Positions 59,450-64,000 of a stretch of 64,000 nucleotides of DNA are shown here, piece after piece. The notes under the pieces are model-generated. The model saw nothing but the letters and a program-made list of their open reading frames with translations, was not told where the DNA came from and did not search any database. The stretch is from contig JAHGAU010000018.1 of assembly GCA_019925105.1 (NCBI GenBank), positions 620,001 to 684,000 on the forward strand, given 5' to 3'. The stretch comes from Niebla homalea. Taxonomy: Eukaryota > Ascomycota > Lecanoromycetes > Lecanorales > Ramalinaceae. A program made the position numbers and the translations under genes. The first letter of the stretch is position 1. Each line of letters begins with the position of its first letter.

Positions 59450-60250
59450 ATTAACTAAAATCGTACTCCTTAAGGCTTTTTACCCTTACTTATTCTCACT
59501 TTCCGTCGTAAAGTTACTACCTAAATCTAAAGAATTATTACCCCCGGAATCGGACTTAAAAAGGGCGGCCGGTAATACCGTTACGTTTTTATTCTTATTC
59601 TTATTTACTATAATTAATACTTTAAATTTAGGTTTAACTCCGGACGGTATTAAATAGATTATATTTATTATTAAATTTAAAGCTCCTTTATCCTCCGAAT
59701 TAAGAGCTAAAGCCTTTATTAATTCTTAAGTTAAAAAGAGCGGACTTTATTTACGGAAAAAGGAAATCCTAATATTTATATTGAATATATTAATATCTTT
59801 AAAATCTTTATTTTTTAATCCTTAATTTAAATTAAGCTAAAGGTCTTTAAAGATCTTAATTAGTTTTTTACTTAAATATATTAATATCTCGATTAATATC
59901 CCGGTTTAAGAAGTCTATATTTATACCCTTAACTATAATAATAACCTTTTCGGCGGTTTTATCCCTTTAAAAATATTTAAAGCCCTTATAAACCTTTATC
60001 TTTTAAGGATCTTTATATTAGATTTTCTTAAATACCTTAAGGTTATAGGCTTTACGTTTATACCTTTTATATATATAAGTAATTCGGTCGGTTATAATTA
60101 ACTTTCGAATTATCCTTTAATAATATAATATAATTATAAAAAGCTATTAATACTTAACGGGCTTTTCCTTAAATGAATAAGATAAATAACGTTTCTAGAT
60201 AACTTAAACGGCCGATTAATATAATACGTTTTATCGCTTTCTTTTAAACT
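59450..60250 (-). pseudogene. degraded coding region of unknown family
   Basis: One minus-strand frame gives a coherent string over about 260 codons, including YYINRPFKLSRNVIYLIHLR, KGINVKPITLRYLRKSNIKI, FIRALNIFKGIKPPK, LALNSEDKGALNLIINIIYL and IPSGVKPKFKVLII. Its stops are all of the RIP type (TAA/TAG). I do not recognise the protein. It lies just left of the Gypsy-2 3' LTR and outside that element, so it could be a decayed host gene or the body of another transposon. Confidence 0.35.
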
Positions 60251-60286
60251 CCTTAAACTTCTTAAAATAAATAATTATAAAAATAA

Positions 60287-60489
60287 TGTCAGGGGCTCAG
60301 GTAAGGTGGTTCTGAACATAAGTGAATTCTAACTATGTAGGTATAGTATATAAAGGGATTGCAGATATTATATAGAGTATATAGGACGCTTTACCCAATA
60401 AGGTAAAGTATCCAGAATAAGCGAAACGTTAAGCTTTAAAGCCATATACGTATAGCTATATACTATAAGTAAGTAATAGTTCCCTAATA
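60287..60489 (-). repeat. Gypsy-2 3' LTR
   Basis: Minus strand TATTAGGGAACTATTAC...GCCCCTGACA, 203 bp, preceded by the polypurine tract AAAAGGGGGGGGTCG. The flank AATAA (60282-60286) would be one half of the TSD, the other half lying outside the window. Much of the LTR keeps normal composition. Confidence 0.75.
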
Positions 60490-60504
60490 CGACCCCCCCC
60501 TTTT
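60490..60504 (-). other. Gypsy-2 polypurine tract
   Basis: Minus strand AAAAGGGGGGGGTCG, directly before the 3' LTR. Confidence 0.7.
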
Positions 60505-60689
60505 AATTATGAGCTCCGTTAAGTTACTTATAACGTTAAAGATTTAGCATATTAATAATAACCTATAGTACGCTTCTTTAAGCGATTAATAAATTTAAAT
60601 TTATTTTAACTCAACGGCGCGGTTATTAAATTAAGATTTATTATTTTTATCTTAAAGTAAATAAAACTGCGAGTATCGGGTTTTAATCG

Positions 60690-61020
60690 TTTAAGGTAAT
60701 AAAAAAGTCATAAGGACTAAACTTATTAAGATATACGTAATAAAAGTCGGCGATAAAACTAGGATATCCAGTAGTTTCTATCTAAAATTACTATAATAAC
60801 CGTATATTCCAGATATCTAAATTCAGGTATATAATTTTATATATTAAGCATCCTTTCTTTCTTAAGACGGGGTCCCTTCTCCTTCCGTCTATTTTTAAGT
60901 CGATAACCTTAAGGGCCTTATATTCCTCCCCTTCATTATTTACCTTTATAGGTGGCGGCGGGGGTATTACCTGGCCCGGCAGTGGGTCGCTTTTATCCGG
61001 GTGAAGGAGCTATAGGTAAA
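60690..61020 (-). pseudogene. Gypsy-2 integrase C-terminus and chromodomain
   Basis: Reading the minus strand from about 61020, the frame gives LLHPDKSDPLPGQVIPPPPP, KVNNEGEEYKALKVIDLKID, GRRRDPVLRKKGCLIYKIIY and then TTGYPSFIADFYYVYLNKF. This is the proline-rich linker and chromodomain (E-E-Y-x-V-x-x-I-x-x-x-R...) found at the end of fungal chromoviruses, which target integration to heterochromatin. The first ~165 bp (60855-61020) are un-RIPed. The C-terminal part has RIP stops. Confidence 0.8.
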
Positions 61021-61599
61021 AGACTGGGTAAATACCCTTTATTAAGTCCGGTAACTTAAGCTTAAAAACACTGTTGTTATCGATAACGCGTATTACTTCA
61101 TATAATTCCAAATTCTTATAATCGAGGGACGTTAATAAACGCGTAATCTTAATATACCTTAAGTTGAATATTACTATATTATTTATATAGTACTCCGGAG
61201 CTAGTAAAGGATGTTTATTTATATATTAAGTTTATATAAATTAAATTTATTTAAGTTTATCCTTAAGGTACTTTTAAAGTTAATTTACCTTATTAATTAA
61301 ATAATCCGCTGCTTTTATTTTATTTCTTAATTATAAAGTTATAAGTAAATCCACGGTAAATACTTCTATCCCGGAACGGTATCCCGGAACGGGGTAAATA
61401 GCCTTTTATAGCCAAGAATGGAAATAATTTAATTAAAACGTTTATATCTAAATTCGCCTTAAATTCAACGATTAATAAGAAGTTTATCCAATTATCTTAA
61501 TTATAATTAACGTATACCCTTAAATATTACTTTAATCTAGTATTTACGTGCTTTATTTATTTAATTCTGGATAAAACGTTATTAATAGTTTTAACTTAA

Positions 61600-62680
61600 T
61601 ATTTCTATATTAATAAAAACGTTATTAAAAGTATAACGTAAAGTAATTATCTTTATTTAATATAATTAACCTAAGATATCTTTTTTCTTTTTATATTTAA
61701 TTAACGAATATTTATATTATTATTTATATCTTAAGAGAATTAAGGATATTGAATTTTCTTTTCTTTAAGAGTTAGTTAATAACTATTATAATATATTCAT
61801 AGTTTCTACTGTATTAACGGTATTTTAATAAAGTAATAATAAAGTCTATTAAGATATCGGTCTAATATATATCCGAGATCGGAAAGGGTTTTAATAAGCC
61901 TTATTTCCTTTCGCGGTAACTTTTAAATAGCTTATATATTTAATAGCTTTTTATAAATCGTACCATTAAGTTTATTATATTCGGCTAATAATATTGGCGA
62001 TTAACTTTTTTATAAATAAAGGCCCGTCCGGTATATCTATTTATTCGTAACTTATATAGTAGTCTAACAATTTCTGTCCTTAAGTAATCGTCGTTTATAG
62101 GTATAAAGATACGGCCGTTTATATAAAGCAAATTATTCTTTATTTCGTATTATTTTAATTTTAATTTAAGGTTTTTTTTTCTTAATAATATTTAAAGGAA
62201 TTTTACGAGCTCCCGTTTTCTTCGTATTTATAATACGTTATACCGTATCGTCCTCACTATAAGCGTTACGGAGGCGGCTAAGAATTTCTTTTTAAAAAAT
62301 AAGATTATTATTAAGTAATTCTTTTATTAACTTTTTACTTAAGGTCCTATCTTCAAGGGTTTATAATAATAATTCTTCCATTAACTCCCTATTATTATTC
62401 TCCTTTTCTCTTAAGTCGTAAACTATAACCGATAACCCTATAAGTTAATACTTTATTTTATTAAGAAGTAAAAGCGTTAGCTTAATTTTTAAACACGGGT
62501 TAATATAATACTTTTAAATAATTATTTATTATTAGAAAATACGACGGGCATTTTATTTATTATTCGGAAAATCTTTAGGGCGCTTAATAAAATTATTAAG
62601 TTTAAAACTTTATTTATTAGGTTAATATATAATTTAAAAGTCAAATTTAAAAAGAAATTTTACTTAGTAAGCTTATCGTT
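61600..62680 (-). pseudogene. Gypsy-2 integrase remnant
   Basis: On the minus strand near 61910-61840, a segment resolves to LLKPFPISDIYYTDILIDFI-like residues. This corresponds to the L.PLP.P..PW..ISMDFITGLP entry of the chromovirus integrase core, the D of M-D-F being the first catalytic residue. The remainder is too decayed to place the D and E that follow. Confidence 0.6.
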
Positions 62681-62683
62681 TAT

Positions 62684-62688
62684 TTAAC
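62684..62688. repeat. TSD of the solo LTR, left
   Basis: TTAAC, repeated at 62864-62868. Confidence 0.8.
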
Positions 62689-62863
62689 TGTTATGGCAGT
62701 ACCTACCCTGGAGCAACGGCTCCGGGGTAGGGCCTACCCCTGGGGGTGATCCCCCGGGTAGACTACCTTCTCATATATGGTAATAGCGGCTTACCCCTAA
62801 GCGCTATTACCTACCCCGGATAGCTACTTTTGCCTTGGTGGCCGAGTGGTTATCACCCTGACA
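62689..62863 (+). mobile_element. solo LTR of the TRIM-2 family, nearly unmutated
   Basis: 175 bp, TGTTATGGCAGTACC...TATCACCCTGACA, with perfect TG...CA ends and a 5-bp TSD (TTAAC). It is the reverse complement of the TRIM-2 LTRs at 20684 and 21631. It keeps CpA and TpG sites lost in the surrounding element, the hairpin (GGTAATAGCGGCTTA.../...CGCTATTACC), and a perfect A-box match TGGCCGAGTGG at 62839-62849. It sits inside the RIPed Gypsy-2, so it arrived after most of the RIP there. Confidence 0.9.
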
Positions 62864-62869
62864 TTAACT

Positions 62870-64000
62870 GTTGTAACGATATGAAATATTCGAGGTTCTT
62901 ATAATCCGTAATAACGTAAATAAGATCTTTAATAAACATTTTAATTAATTTAAGGCACTATTCTTTAAAAGCTTTTATAATAATAAGTATTTCCTTATTA
63001 TATATTTTATAATTATATTCTTAAGGACTTATCTTTTTAAATAAAATAGCGATTAAATAAAGCCTTCCTTTATTATCTTTTTATAAGAATATAACTATAA
63101 TAATATAGTTTAACGTGTTTATCTTAATCTATATTTCCTTATTAAGGTTAAAATAATTAAGGATAAATATTATAATAAAAGAATATTTTAAGGTTTCAAA
63201 AACTTTTTATTAAGGACTATTTAAGGCCTACGGATATTTAAACTTTTAAGTATTAAACGACTTAATTAAATCGGTTAATAATACGACGATCTTTAGATAC
63301 GTAAAAATAAAGTATCGGTAAAAGTTTATGAATCCTAGGAACATTTAAATATCCTTTATATAATAAAATGTCTTTTAATTTTTTATTATATTTACTTTTT
63401 TTGGGTCTATACGTAAACCTTTAATAATAATAATTAATCTTAAGTACTTAACTTCAATAATATTGAGGTTATATTTATTAATATTTAAAAACAGTCCTAC
63501 GTTTTAAAGCTTTTATAATACCTTTTAAATGTATAAAACCCGTTTATCTTTAAATATATTATATATAAGGATATCGTTTAAATAAGCGATATAAAATATA
63601 TTAAAATATTCCCAGAGAATTATATTAATAAAAAATTAAAATATACTTGGTATATTATATAATCCGAATAATATCATTATATATTTATAAGGGCTATAAC
63701 GTATAAAAAACGTAGTCTTTTTTTTATAATTTTATTTAATATAAATCTCGTTAAAGGTAACGATAATATTAAATTTTATATAAATCTATATGTAATATAA
63801 TCTTAATAAAGTTTTACGGATAAAAAAAATGTATTATAATTCTTTACTATTAATACGTTAAAAGCTCGATAATTAATATATACTTTTAAGTTTCTATCCG
63901 GCTTCTTAATAATAAGAACCGATACTATATACGGTAACGTACTCAGCCGGATATTTTTTTTTTAAGTATTTTATTAATATACTTTTTTATTATTATTATT
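62870..64000 (-). pseudogene. Gypsy-2 reverse transcriptase/RNase H remnant (partial)
   Basis: The minus strand gives FNIIVTFNEIYIK, KTTFFIRYSPYKYIMILFGL, YNIPSIF.FFINIIL, EYFNIFYIAYLNDILIYN near 63590, then LNINKYNLNIIEVKYL, GLRIDPKKVNII and MFLGFINFYRYFI near 63330. These are the RT and RT-connection motifs of Ty3/Gypsy in order. The catalytic YLDD has become YLND. The 5' part of RT, protease and gag lie beyond the right edge. Confidence 0.9.

Larger units (their letters stand above)
60287..64000 (-). mobile_element. Gypsy-2: chromodomain-type Ty3/Gypsy element, continues past the right edge
   Basis: Minus-strand LTR element. From 3' to 5' (left to right) it has the LTR, chromodomain region (60680-60960), integrase (61000-62680), RNase H (62870-63260) and RT (63260-64000, cut by the window end). 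A foreign solo LTR interrupts it at 62689-62863. It is RIPed except for the LTR and part of the integrase/chromodomain linker. Confidence 0.85.

Overview
The window looks like a gene-free, AT-rich repeat block from a filamentous ascomycete (Pezizomycotina). Almost every recognisable reading frame is a transposable element riddled with C-to-T and G-to-A changes. CpA and TpG are scarce and TpA is in excess, while CpG survives, which is the footprint of repeat-induced point mutation (RIP). The element set (Tad1-like LINEs with a (TCAA)n-type tail, a Ty3/Gypsy element with an integrase/chromodomain tail, Ty1/Copia elements, a Tnp2-like transposase) is typical of Pezizomycotina genomes. I see no intact protein-coding gene and no convincing complete tRNA or rRNA gene. 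The species cannot be named from this sequence.

Layout. 1-2145: degraded AT-rich sequence with an imperfect duplication. 2157-3798 and 4229-9602: two minus-strand LINEs, 5'-truncated and near full length, each with a target-site duplication (TSD). 9663-9825: solo LTR. 9831-18440: RIPed plus-strand Gypsy element (gag, protease, RNase H, integrase) split by a GC-rich tandem dimer of a miniature LTR element (TRIM-1, 12846-15339). 19291-26450: near full-length plus-strand LINE carrying a second miniature LTR element (TRIM-2, 20684-21808) and a short LINE-like insertion (25021-25680). 26464-29659: AT-rich sequence with several small tandem repeats. 29672-32225: 5'-truncated minus-strand LINE. About 35500-37300: RIPed Tnp2-like transposase. 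38430-40530: island of milder base composition. 40534-59176: a deep nest of Copia elements (Copia-3 with a LINE inside it, half of a plus-strand Copia-2, and a complete Copia-1 that contains a complete minus-strand Copia-2). 60287-64000: minus-strand chromodomain Gypsy element running off the right edge, containing a nearly unmutated solo LTR of the TRIM-2 family.

The most unusual content is the GC-rich TRIM family. It has 144-bp or 178-bp LTRs, 5-bp TSDs, a tandem LTR-internal-LTR-internal-LTR dimer of exact 1175-bp period, tRNA-like A-box and B-box motifs followed by a T-run across the LTR/internal junction, and a post-LTR segment complementary to a hairpin arm inside the LTR. The last point is compatible with self-priming. 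A second pattern is that the 5' ends of the LINE copies keep patches of normal base composition while their bodies are fully RIPed.

The nesting order, from TSDs and interruptions, reads as follows. Older Gypsy, Copia and LINE copies were RIPed, then TRIM and solo-LTR insertions landed in them. The solo LTR at 62689-62863 appears to be among the youngest events.
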